Assembly: GCA_003551985.1 (NCBI GenBank)
Contig: PUOB01000018.1
Span: forward strand, 1 to 8,494
Length of the DNA: 8,494 bases
Source of the DNA: Desulfobacteraceae bacterium
GTDB lineage: Bacteria > Desulfobacterota > Desulfobacteria > Desulfobacterales > Desulfosalsimonadaceae
Reading direction: 5' to 3'
Positions 1 to 5,157 of the stretch are shown here, piece after piece (within the stretch, counting starts at the first letter, position 1; each line of letters begins with the position of its first letter). The notes under the pieces are model-generated. The model worked only from the letters and a program-made list of their open reading frames with translations, did no database searches and was not told the DNA's origin. Both the position numbers and the translations under genes were made by a program.

Positions 1-273
1 CTCGGCCGCTATAAACGCTTCCACAAGGTGCCCGGGCATTTGGTCCATATCGATAACAAATCGCCTTTCATCAAAAAACTCCCCTATTTTACGTCCGTCA
101 TCGGCGTATAAAGTGGTCACCTCCGGCGGCCGGTATTCATCAAGCGACGTTATTAAAGGCAGATCTCTGCTGTAGTAATAATAAGCGCCTGCCGCGGCGG
201 CACCCCCCGCCACAAGGCAAATTAAAAAAAGCCGGAAAACCCATTTAACCAAAAATCTTAAAACCCGCCCCAT
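1..273 (-). CDS. mrcA: Penicillin-binding protein 1A, bifunctional class A PBP (N-terminal 91 residues, runs off the left edge)
   Basis: Only the first 91 codons are in the window. They read as a short basic cytoplasmic tail (MGRVLRFLVKW), one hydrophobic segment at about residues 11-34 that would anchor the protein in the inner membrane, and then the periplasmic start of a GT51 glycosyltransferase module. The family signature is clear: EYRPPEVTTLYADDG (46-60), then IGEFFDERR (63-71), then MPGHLVEAFIAAE at the edge, which in class A PBPs continues into the catalytic glutamate region. By family knowledge the full protein polymerises lipid II and cross-links peptidoglycan. ATG at 273 is the only sensible start, since it precedes the membrane anchor; upstream AGGA is far and weak. 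It is divergent from cbiM. PBP1A versus another class A paralogue cannot be settled from this fragment. Confidence 0.85.
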   Translation of the reverse strand, partial: MGRVLRFLVKWVFRLFLICLVAGGAAAAGAYYYYSRDLPLITSLDEYRPPEVTTLYADDGRKIGEFFDERRFVIDMDQMPGHLVEAFIAAE

Positions 274-296
274 AATCCGTATGTCTTGTCCTGATA

Positions 297-327
297 ATTA
301 TATTTGACGGCTTCGTAAAAAGTCCAA
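297..327 (-). promoter_or_regulatory. Possible promoter of the PBP1A gene, partly inside repeat A1
   Basis: On the minus strand a perfect TATAAT lies at 297-302, about 24 bases before the PBP1A start codon. The best upstream box is TTGGAC (322-327) with a long 19-base spacer, and it lies inside the outer arm of palindrome A1. The -10 is convincing and the -35 is weak. If real, the repeat supplies the -35 region. Confidence 0.3.
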
Positions 328-432
328 TATCTGCGTTACGCGCGATTTTTGAAGAATATCACGTACACTTAAGTACGCTCAATTCTTCAAAAATCGCGCA
401 AGCCTTGATCTTGGCCTTTTTTCAAAGCCGTC
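306..432 (+). repeat. Long palindrome A1 (127 bp), structured repeat type A
   Basis: An imperfect inverted repeat whose outer arms begin GACGGCTTCGTAAAAAG and end CTTTTTTCAAAGCCGTC. In the fold, CTGCGTT (331-337) lies unpaired opposite GCCTTG (402-407), each 25 bases from its end of the element. The inner arms then pair (GCGCGATTTTTGAAGAAT with ATTCTTCAAAAATCGCGC), and the apex is CGTAC (362-366), loop ACTTAA, GTACG (373-377). It is followed by the tail TGAAACCG seen after other A copies (433-440). The base before it is T, giving TGACGGC as at the other A copies, but no recognisable plus-strand gene ends here. Confidence 0.9.
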
Positions 433-442
433 TGAAACCGTC

Positions 443-542
443 TTTTTCACCAATTTCTGCGTCAGGCTCAAATTTTAATCCTCAAAATACTCCAGTATTC
501 CTGCGGCTTAAAATTTTCGCCTTCCTTGAACTTGGCGAAAAA
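443..542 (+). repeat. Long palindrome B (100 bp), related architecture with different arms
   Basis: It starts TTTTTCACCAA and ends TTGGCGAAAAA. The outer arms are 14 bases each, shorter than in type A. CTGCGTC (457-463) starts 14 bases from the left end and CCTTG (524-528) ends 14 bases from the right end, so they oppose each other in the folded form. The inner arms pair AAATTTTAA with TTAAAATTTT, and the apex is AATAC (486-490), loop TCCA, GTATT (495-499), preceded by CTCA. It abuts the tail of A1, so A1 and B form a tandem. Confidence 0.85.
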
Positions 543-742
543 TCCTGATTTTCGTTCGGGTACTATTTATGCCTTGATTTTATATAAAAATAAGTTTAAT
601 CAAAATCAAAAATGCTGGCAAGAAGCCTGCACAAAATTATAATTTGTTATCATAACCATTTTTTCCGGAAAAATAAACCACGAAGGCAACGTATACGCGA
701 TTGGCTCGTGGTTTTTTTTATCCTTGAAACAGGTAAATTGAA
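543..742 (+). promoter_or_regulatory. AT-rich promoter and 5' leader of the cbiMQO operon
   Basis: This stretch has no gene. It holds TTGATTTT (574-581) facing AAAATCAA (602-609); a weak promoter could use TTGATT (574-579) with an AT-rich -10 near 597-602. A hairpin at 613-631 pairs TGC-GGC with GCC-GCA around loop AAGAA. The odd-length inverted repeat GTTAT-C-ATAAC (646-656) and the 14-bp palindrome TTTTTCCGGAAAAA (660-673) are operator-like. A terminator-like hairpin follows at 675-720. The combination suggests metal-dependent control at the DNA or RNA level, but I recognise no known riboswitch or NikR-type operator. Confidence 0.4.
675..720 (+). terminator. Intrinsic terminator or attenuator in the cbiM leader
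   Basis: AAACCACGA (675-683) pairs perfectly with TCGTGGTTT (706-714), giving a 9-bp stem with a 22-base loop. The descending arm runs into an unbroken run of eight T (712-719). No plus-strand gene lies upstream for it to terminate, and cbiM starts 23 bases after the T run, so a regulated attenuator is more likely than a plain gene-end terminator. Confidence 0.6.
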
Positions 743-1363
743 ATGCATATCAGCGAAGGTATTCTTACGTGGCCGGTGCTGGCGTCCGGGGCCGCGGCCG
801 CGCTTGCCGGAACAGCCGTGGGGCTTAATAAACTGAAAACCGAAGATATCCCGAAAACGGCCATTCTGTCCGCGGCTTTTTTCGTGGCATCGCTCATTCA
901 TGTGCCGCTCGGCCCTGCAAGCATTCATCTCATTTTAAATGGCATCGTCGGGCTTTTGCTCGGATGGTCGGCTTTTCCGGCCATACTGGTCGCATTGTCC
1001 CTGCAGGCGCTGTTTTTCCAATACGGCGGCCTGACCACGCTCGGCGTTAACACCCTGCTGATGGCGTTTCCGGCCGTTTTGTGCTATCTCATTTTCAAAC
1101 CCTTGATATTGAGTTACAACAATAACGTTGCACTTGCCGCAAGCTTTGCAGGAGGGGCTTTTTGCGTTTTTTTAAGCGGTATCATGATGGCGGGGTTTCT
1201 GGTTTTCGCCCACCGGGAGTTTCTGGAAGTGGCCCTTGTGATTGTTTCCATACATGTACCGGTAATGATCATAGAAGGGATCATCGCCATGTTCTGTATC
1301 GGGTTTTTAAAAAAGGTGCAGCCTTCATTATTGGGGGATACGGCCCGTATTTATGTTAAGTGA
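743..1363 (+). CDS. cbiM: CbiM-type substrate-specific membrane component of an ECF cobalt/nickel importer
   Basis: A 206-residue, very hydrophobic protein of the CbiM/NikM family, which captures the divalent metal in the inner membrane. It starts MHISEGIL; in this family the N-terminal amine and His2 help coordinate the metal, so the ATG at 743 (AGG nine bases upstream) must be the true start. A second signature, IHVPLGPASIHL (52-63), supplies His53 and His62, and the run to GGLTTLGVNTLLMAFPA (95-111) is typical. The family has six or seven helices. It overlaps cbiQ by 11 bases, implying coupled translation. There is no CbiN gene and no C-terminal CbiN-like fusion; the length fits a stand-alone CbiM. 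Cobalt versus nickel cannot be decided from sequence alone. Confidence 0.93.
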   Translation: MHISEGILTWPVLASGAAAALAGTAVGLNKLKTEDIPKTAILSAAFFVASLIHVPLGPASIHLILNGIVGLLLGWSAFPAILVALSLQALFFQYGGLTTLGVNTLLMAFPAVLCYLIFKPLILSYNNNVALAASFAGGAFCVFLSGIMMAGFLVFAHREFLEVALVIVSIHVPVMIIEGIIAMFCIGFLKKVQPSLLGDTARIYVK

Positions 1364-2108
1364 ACCCTTTGCAATCGGAAATTCCGTTATTCACCGGATC
1401 GACCCGCGATTCCGGCTGGTGTCGGTATTTCTCTATTCCATCGCGGCGGCCGTTATCTATGGCTTTCCCGCTCTTGCGGCGGCGGCAGTCTTCTCTTTGG
1501 TTCTCCTCAGGGCGGCAAGGCTCGACGGCAAGGCTGTTTTAAAGCGCCTTGCACTGGTTAACGGGTTTGTTCTATTGTTCTGGCTTATCCTTCCCTTCAC
1601 GGCGAAAGGGGATATCCTGTACACGGCGGGCCCGCTGACGATTTATGAACCGGGCGTCATAATGGCCTTGCAGATAACGCTCAAATCAAACGCGATTATA
1701 ATGGCGTTTATAGCCCTGGTCTCCACGATGAGTTTTTCCACGCTTGGCCATGCGCTCAACAACCTTGGATTTCCCAAAAAATTTGTATTTCTCTTTGTAT
1801 TGACCTACCGGTATATCTTTGTCATTGAGCAGGAATACCAGAAAATATGGCGATCGATCAAAATCAGGGGGTTTTCACCGAATACGACCATCCACTGCTA
1901 TAAAACCTATGCATACATGATCGCCATGATATTCGTGAGGGCGTCGGCACGGGCGGACCGTGTCTACCGGGCTATGCTGTGCAGGGGGTTTGACGGCCGT
2001 TTTTACACGCTTTCCCACTTCCCGGCATCGAAAAAAAACGGGTTGTTTCTGGCGGCTTTGTTTTTATACACAGGTTTTATTATATTTATGGAAATTTATT
2101 ATGGCTGA
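1353..2108 (+). CDS. cbiQ: CbiQ, transmembrane coupling (T) component of the ECF cobalt/nickel importer
   Basis: 251 residues, close to the usual family length. The N-terminus has the typical IHRIDPRFRL motif (13-22), followed by several hydrophobic segments (about 22-56, 68-83, 106-127, 144-158 and a last one at 229-248). The cytoplasmic coupling region carries the two short signatures that dock on the ATPases: SIKIRG (168-173) and AMLCRG (207-212). By family knowledge CbiQ transmits ATP-driven movement to CbiM in the inner membrane. The start overlaps the end of cbiM by 11 bases; GGGGGA at 1333-1338 is a distant ribosome-binding site, so translational coupling probably matters. The 3' end overlaps cbiO by 8 bases. 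Confidence 0.93.
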   Translation: MLSEPFAIGNSVIHRIDPRFRLVSVFLYSIAAAVIYGFPALAAAAVFSLVLLRAARLDGKAVLKRLALVNGFVLLFWLILPFTAKGDILYTAGPLTIYEPGVIMALQITLKSNAIIMAFIALVSTMSFSTLGHALNNLGFPKKFVFLFVLTYRYIFVIEQEYQKIWRSIKIRGFSPNTTIHCYKTYAYMIAMIFVRASARADRVYRAMLCRGFDGRFYTLSHFPASKKNGLFLAALFLYTGFIIFMEIYYG

Positions 2109-2835
2109 TTCAGCGGCACGATCGCCGGTTATCCAATTAAACGGCATCTGTTATGCATACCCGGGTTACAGCCCGGTTTTAGAAGACCTTGATTTTGAAA
2201 TGTTCAAAGGGGAACGCATTGGTCTGCTCGCGCCGAACGGCAGCGGCAAGACGACATTTTTTCATGTGATCATGGGCCTTTTGCCGGTTTCAAAAGGCGA
2301 TATACGCATATTCGGCCGACCGGTTAAAACCGAAGCGGATTTTGTGGCGGTTCGCCGGAAAATAGGCCTTTTGTTCCAGGATGCCGATGATCAGCTTTTT
2401 TCGCCCACGGTCCTGGACGATGTGGCATTCGGTCCTTTGAATATGGGCCATTCAAAAGACGAGGCCCTCCGCATTTCCAGGCGGGTGCTTGATTTTCTGG
2501 GGTTGTCCGCATTTGAAAACCGCATCACGCTCAAACTCTCGGGCGGTGAAAAAAAACTGGTCTCCCTGGCTACGATTTTATCCATGGACCCGGACGTGCT
2601 GCTGCTGGACGAGCCGTTAAACGGCCTTGACAACAACACCCGCATTAAACTGATAGACGTACTGAAAACCCTTGATGTTTCATATATAATTATTTCCCAT
2701 GATATCGATTTTCTCCTTGATTGTACCGACACCATATACATGATGCAAAACGGAAGAATCGAAAAAGATACCACTGTTTATACGCACAGCCATGATCATG
2801 CGCATCTGCTCGGCCATCTCCCCCACCAACACTGA
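2101..2835 (+). CDS. cbiO: CbiO, ATPase component of the ECF cobalt/nickel importer, with histidine-rich C-terminus
   Basis: A 244-residue ABC ATPase. Walker A is APNGSGKTT (44-52), the Q-loop glutamine is Q93 in LLFQDADDQLF, the signature is LSGGE (146-150, Glu in place of the usual Gln), Walker B is VLLLDEP (166-172) and the H-loop is H200 (ISHD). The DADDQLF sequence after the Q-loop is typical of ECF ATPases. The open frame extends upstream to 1960, but that part overlaps cbiQ and is not ABC-like; ATG 2101, with GGA eight bases before it and an 8-base overlap with cbiQ, is the start. The last 16 residues hold seven histidines (229, 231, 233, 235, 239, 242, 244), a likely metal-binding tail. 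The stop codon overlaps the first two bases of palindrome A2. Confidence 0.93.
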   Translation: MADSAARSPVIQLNGICYAYPGYSPVLEDLDFEMFKGERIGLLAPNGSGKTTFFHVIMGLLPVSKGDIRIFGRPVKTEADFVAVRRKIGLLFQDADDQLFSPTVLDDVAFGPLNMGHSKDEALRISRRVLDFLGLSAFENRITLKLSGGEKKLVSLATILSMDPDVLLLDEPLNGLDNNTRIKLIDVLKTLDVSYIIISHDIDFLLDCTDTIYMMQNGRIEKDTTVYTHSHDHAHLLGHLPHQH

Positions 2836-2960
2836 CGGCTTTGTAAAATGTCCAATATCTGCGTTGCGCACAATTTCTGAAGAATCTCACGTACGGGTAA
2901 GTACTATCAATTCTTCAAAAATTGTGCGCGCCTTGATCTTGAACATTTTACAAAGCCGTC
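2834..2960 (+). repeat. Long palindrome A2 (127 bp), begins inside the cbiO stop codon
   Basis: Same length and plan as A1. CTGCGTT is at 2859-2865 and CCTTG at 2931-2935, each 25 bases from its end. Arms differ from A1 in a compensated way: GTAAAATGT faces ACATTTTAC, and GCGCACAAT faces ATTGTGCGC. The apex is GTAC-GGGTAA-GTAC (2891-2904), preceded by CTCA. The first bases GA are the last two of the cbiO TGA. It is followed by a tail, TGAAACCGAC then TTTTTACGAAG (to about 2982), a third copy of the outer-arm sequence. By position it may also act as the 3' terminator of the cbi operon. Confidence 0.9.
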
Positions 2961-2995
2961 TGAAACCGACTTTTTACGAAGCCTTCAAACTAAGA

Positions 2996-3015
2996 GGGCG
3001 AAAGATTTTTCGCCC
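2996..3015. repeat. Short palindrome of the TTCGCCCCTAC type, copy 1
   Basis: GGGCGAAA and TTTCGCCC form an 8-bp perfect stem around the loop GATT, followed by CCTACG. The same loop GATT and the same TTCGCCCCTAC ending recur at 5063-5092, so this is a dispersed repeat type and not a unique hairpin. Confidence 0.7.
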
Positions 3016-3108
3016 CTACGATTGACGGTTTTTTCGCCTCAAATGCAAACGCTATAACGTCTACGTCCGCTTGCCGGCTTTTTCTTTACTCGAAATCGGT
3101 TTTTTTTA

Positions 3109-3139
3109 TTTCGATTGCAATTTCAATTTCGATTTTATC
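3109..3139. repeat. Degenerate short tandem repeat (TTTCGATT/TTTCAATT units)
   Basis: TTTCGATT occurs at 3109-3116 and 3127-3134, with the related TTGCAATTTCAA between them, giving an imperfect 6-base periodicity. On the minus strand it would read as alternating Ile-Glu codons. I read it as low-complexity non-coding DNA. Confidence 0.5.
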
Positions 3140-3177
3140 CGCATTCATTCCCTGATTCAGGGAAAAATAAGTGATCG

Positions 3178-3471
3178 TCAATCCTCCTCGTCCATAACCG
3201 GTCGTTTCTTTTCCTTTACCCCCGTGCGCAAAACCGTTGTGATGCGTATTCCGAAAGCGATTATCATGACTGCGCTGATGAGGATAATCAAGTTTGATGA
3301 AAAAAACGTAATAATAAATGAAAACGGGTCCTTCAGTTGGTATGCATAAAAAAACACCATGAAACCGAAGACCAGGAAAAAAACCGCCGCGCTCAAAAGA
3401 AACAATTGCCATGGCCACCATAAATATCTATAATAAATAGTTTTGATTTTGTTGTTACCTGTTGGTTCCAC
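3178..3471 (-). CDS. Small two-helix membrane protein of unknown function
   Basis: 97 residues, not recognised. A basic, tyrosine-rich N-terminus (KIKTIYYRYLWWPWQ) leads into two hydrophobic segments at about residues 22-44 and 52-75, joined by a short loop with KDPF. The protein ends in a charged tail, with KEKKR (87-91) before acidic MDEED, so both ends are probably cytoplasmic. The start codon is GTG (3469-3471), supported by AAAGGG seven bases upstream (plus-strand 3479-3484). It is transcribed away from dnaN and towards cbiO. The composition, the good ribosome-binding site and a TTGACA promoter box argue that it is real. An overlapping minus-strand frame (3086-3421) lacks such support. 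Its function cannot be assigned. Confidence 0.7.
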   Translation of the reverse strand: MEPTGNNKIKTIYYRYLWWPWQLFLLSAAVFFLVFGFMVFFYAYQLKDPFSFIITFFSSNLIILISAVMIIAFGIRITTVLRTGVKEKKRPVMDEED

Positions 3472-3507
3472 AGAATTTCCCTTTATTGATGGATTTGCTT
3501 ATCGCGG

Positions 3508-3537
3508 GTATCCAAAACACTGTTAAAAAAATGTCAA
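3508..3537 (-). promoter_or_regulatory. Probable promoter of the small membrane protein gene
   Basis: On the minus strand a perfect TTGACA lies at 3532-3537, followed after 18 bases by GGATAC (3508-3513), a poor -10. It sits about 37 bases upstream of the GTG start of the 97-residue protein. Confidence 0.4.
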
Positions 3538-3554
3538 TACCATGTGCGGTTTTG

Positions 3555-3604
3555 AACATGTCATTTAAACATGTCCATAACCGGTGAGTTATGGAACTTT
3601 TTTT
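3555..3604 (+). promoter_or_regulatory. Direct repeats and terminator-like hairpin upstream of dnaN
   Basis: AACATGTC occurs twice (3555-3562 and 3568-3575), 13 bases apart start to start. The second copy runs into an inverted repeat TCCATAAC (3574-3581) / GTTATGGA (3588-3595) with a 6-base loop, followed after two bases by seven T. It could be a binding site for a replication-gene regulator or an attenuator in a long dnaN leader. No consensus DnaA box is present. Confidence 0.4.
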
Positions 3605-3676
3605 GCCGAACTTATCATACTTTTAATTAAAAATTTTACCTTTTAAAATAAATATGTTATAAAGTTATTGGTCTTA

Positions 3677-3709
3677 TTGACAGCCCTTACTTTTATAATT
3701 GAATATATT
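3677..3709 (+). promoter_or_regulatory. Likely dnaN promoter region
   Basis: A perfect TTGACA lies at 3677-3682 in a very AT-rich stretch. The -10 is ambiguous: GAATAT (3701-3706) gives an 18-base spacer with a weak match, TATATT (3704-3709) a better match with a 21-base spacer, and TATAAT (3694-3699) is too close. dnaN begins about 30 bases further on, with AAGGA (3725-3729) as its ribosome-binding site. Confidence 0.4.
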
Positions 3710-3736
3710 ATATAATTATTAATTAAGGAATATACC

Positions 3737-4855
3737 ATGAGAATAACATTGAAAAAAACCGATATGTCGGAAGTGCTGTCAAGAATTCAGGGATTGACGG
3801 GAAAAAAAACCAGCCTGGCAATTACGGAAAATGTCCTGATCAAAACCGTTGAAGACGGAATCACGATGTCCGCCACCGACCTTGAAACCGGTTTTGAAGG
3901 GTTTTACCCGGCAGAGATTCATGATCCGGGCGAAATCGCCGTCAATGCAAGAAAATTTACTGAAATTGTAAAAAATTTTCCGACCGAGGCGATAAATATC
4001 CAGGAAATGGAAAACCGGTGGATCGAGATTGCCTCTGAAACCGTCGAATATCATATTGTGGGTATGGATCCGGAAGATTTTCCGCATATTCCAAAGGTTG
4101 ACAATGTTCCTCTAACCGTCGTCCATTCCGCTGCATTACGGAAAATGGTCGAGAAAAGCGTTGCCGTCGCGGTATCCGGTGATGAAAAACGGGCCCACAT
4201 GATCGGCGCTTTACTGGCATTTGCGGATAATGGTGATGAAAAACATATCCGGTTGATTTCAACCGATTTAAAGCGCCTGTCAATGGTTGACTACCTGTGT
4301 GAACCGGAAGTCGACTTTACCGATAAAGCCGATGTCATTATCCCCAAAAAAGGGCTGTCTGAAGTATACAAGTTTCTTGAAAATGAAGGAAACGTGGAAA
4401 TAGGGGTAAAGGACAATCATTTTATTGTAAAAAAGGAAAACGAATATGCCATCATCAACCTGCTCGACGGTCAGTTTCCGCCGTACGAGGACATATTGAA
4501 GACAGAACAGGAATTCAATATCGTGTTTGACCGCTCCAGGCTGGCGATGATGCTCAAACGGATGGCGATTCTTACTTCCGACGATTACAGGGGCGTGATT
4601 TTTCACCTCAACAACGATGAATTCACGATCCGAACGGTCAATGCGGTCCTGGGGGAGTCCAAAGAAACAATGAATATCGCCTATGACGGTGAACCAAAGG
4701 AAATTGCATTCAATCCAAGGTATTTCCTGGAGGCGATCAATTTTATATCCCAGGACAAAGTTGTCCTGAATATCCGCGACGATAAACACCCCTGTATTGT
4801 CAAAGGCGAGGATGATGCCAATTATATCAATGGTATAATGCCAATGAAATTATGA
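3737..4855 (+). CDS. dnaN: DNA polymerase III subunit beta (sliding clamp)
   Basis: 372 residues, close to the usual length of about 366. The protein forms the ring-shaped dimer that tethers DNA polymerase III to DNA. It opens MRITLKKTDM with typical early strands (ENVLIKT, TMSATDLETGFE at about 28-51), has the central DFPHIP motif (about 114-119) and DLKRLSMVD in the middle domain, and ends INGIMPMKL, the conserved C-terminal strand next to the pocket that binds partner proteins. AAGGA seven bases before ATG 3737 fixes the start. There is no dnaA immediately upstream; a divergent small membrane protein is there instead. The TGA stop shares its last two bases with palindrome A3, and gyrB follows after repeats with no recF between. 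Confidence 0.97.
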   Translation: MRITLKKTDMSEVLSRIQGLTGKKTSLAITENVLIKTVEDGITMSATDLETGFEGFYPAEIHDPGEIAVNARKFTEIVKNFPTEAINIQEMENRWIEIASETVEYHIVGMDPEDFPHIPKVDNVPLTVVHSAALRKMVEKSVAVAVSGDEKRAHMIGALLAFADNGDEKHIRLISTDLKRLSMVDYLCEPEVDFTDKADVIIPKKGLSEVYKFLENEGNVEIGVKDNHFIVKKENEYAIINLLDGQFPPYEDILKTEQEFNIVFDRSRLAMMLKRMAILTSDDYRGVIFHLNNDEFTIRTVNAVLGESKETMNIAYDGEPKEIAFNPRYFLEAINFISQDKVVLNIRDDKHPCIVKGEDDANYINGIMPMKL

Positions 4856-4980
4856 CGACTTCGTAAAAAGGCCAATATCTGCGTTATGCGCGATTTTCGA
4901 AGAATATCACGTACACCTGAGTACGCTCAATTCTTCAAAAATCGCCCAAGCCTTGATCTTGGCCTTTTTACGAAGTCGTC
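4854..4980 (+). repeat. Long palindrome A3 (127 bp), begins inside the dnaN stop codon
   Basis: Same length and plan as A1 and A2. CTGCGTT is at 4879-4885, CCTTG at 4951-4955, and the apex is CGTAC (4910-4914), loop ACCTGA, GTACG (4921-4925). Its ends read GACGACTTCGTAAAAAGG and CCTTTTTACGAAGTCGTC, a perfect match to each other although the arm differs from the GACGGC form of other copies. The tail TGAAACCG follows, then a degenerate TTTACGATATTGTCAA. Confidence 0.92.
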
Positions 4981-5062
4981 TGAAACCGGTTCTTTACGAT
5001 ATTGTCAATTATGATAGTTTCGTAAAAAGTATCGAATACAGGCTTGTGCAACTTTTCAGAAC

Positions 5063-5092
5063 TGTAGGGACGAATGATTATTCGCCCCTACA
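5063..5092. repeat. Short palindrome of the TTCGCCCCTAC type, copy 2
   Basis: TGTAGGGACGAAT (5063-5075) faces ATTCGCCCCTACA (5080-5092) with one A/C mismatch and the loop GATT. Ending and loop match the copy at 2996-3015. Confidence 0.8.
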
Positions 5093-5108
5093 AACAACCC
5101 GTGGTGAA

Positions 5109-5132
5109 TCGGGAGGCAAAACCCGACTTTTT
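5109..5132 (+). terminator. Weak terminator-like hairpin before gyrB
   Basis: TCGGG (5109-5113) pairs with CCCGA (5122-5126) around an 8-base loop and is followed by CTTTTT. The stem is only 5 bp. It lies between the dnaN 3' end and the candidate gyrB -10, so it could separate the two transcripts. Confidence 0.3.
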
Positions 5133-5157
5133 ACGATATTGTCAAAGCATATATAAT
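5130..5157 (+). promoter_or_regulatory. Possible gyrB promoter overlapping a repeat end
   Basis: A perfect TATAAT lies at 5152-5157. At a 16-base spacing upstream is TTTACG (5130-5135), a weak -35 inside the ACTTTTTACGA repeat end. The gyrB start codon follows 33 bases after the -10. Confidence 0.35.

Larger units (their letters stand above)
2961..3177. other. Non-coding stretch between convergent cbiO and the small membrane protein gene
   Basis: No gene is supported here. It contains the A2 tail (2961-2982), a short palindrome with arms GGGCGAAA (2996-3003) and TTTCGCCC (3008-3015), a degenerate TTTCGATT-type repeat (3109-3139) and a 17-bp inverted repeat TTCCCTGA-T-TCAGGGAA (3148-3164) just past the stop of the minus-strand gene. 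That hairpin lacks a downstream T run on either strand. Confidence 0.6.
5012..5146 (+). repeat. Decayed repeat bounded by TCGTAAAAAGT / ACTTTTTACGA
   Basis: TCGTAAAAAGT (5020-5030) and ACTTTTTACGA (5126-5136) are perfect 11-bp inverted repeats matching the outer arms of the type A elements. The flanks TGATAGT and ATTGTCA are weakly complementary too. The interior is not an A-type inner hairpin and instead holds the 5063-5092 palindrome, so this may be a composite or a different element sharing A-type ends. Confidence 0.55.

Noticed and set aside
281..307. An eight-codon frame ending in the TGA that overlaps palindrome A1
   Set aside because: It is far too short and sits in the PBP1A upstream region; the TGACGGC match alone does not make a gene end.
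543..742. Cobalamin riboswitch upstream of cbiM
   Set aside because: No GCCACTG-type B12 box or typical long multi-stem layout is present in this 200-base leader.
1960..2100. Upstream extension of the cbiO frame
   Set aside because: The 47 extra residues overlap cbiQ, are not ABC-like and lack homology; ATG 2101 gives a normal CbiO N-terminus.
3148..3164. Terminator for the small membrane protein gene
   Set aside because: The perfect TTCCCTGA/TCAGGGAA hairpin is not followed by a T run on the minus strand; the T-rich stretch comes before it.
3086..3421. A 111-codon minus-strand frame overlapping the small membrane protein
   Set aside because: Its start lies inside the better-supported GTG-started gene and its C-terminus is low-complexity Ile-Glu from a degenerate repeat.
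3472..3736. Chromosomal origin next to dnaN
   Set aside because: The region is AT-rich, but no TTATNCACA-type DnaA box cluster could be found on either strand, so an origin is not supported.
4280..4789. A 169-codon open frame antisense to dnaN
   Set aside because: It is covered by the certain dnaN gene and its translation shows no domain-like pattern.
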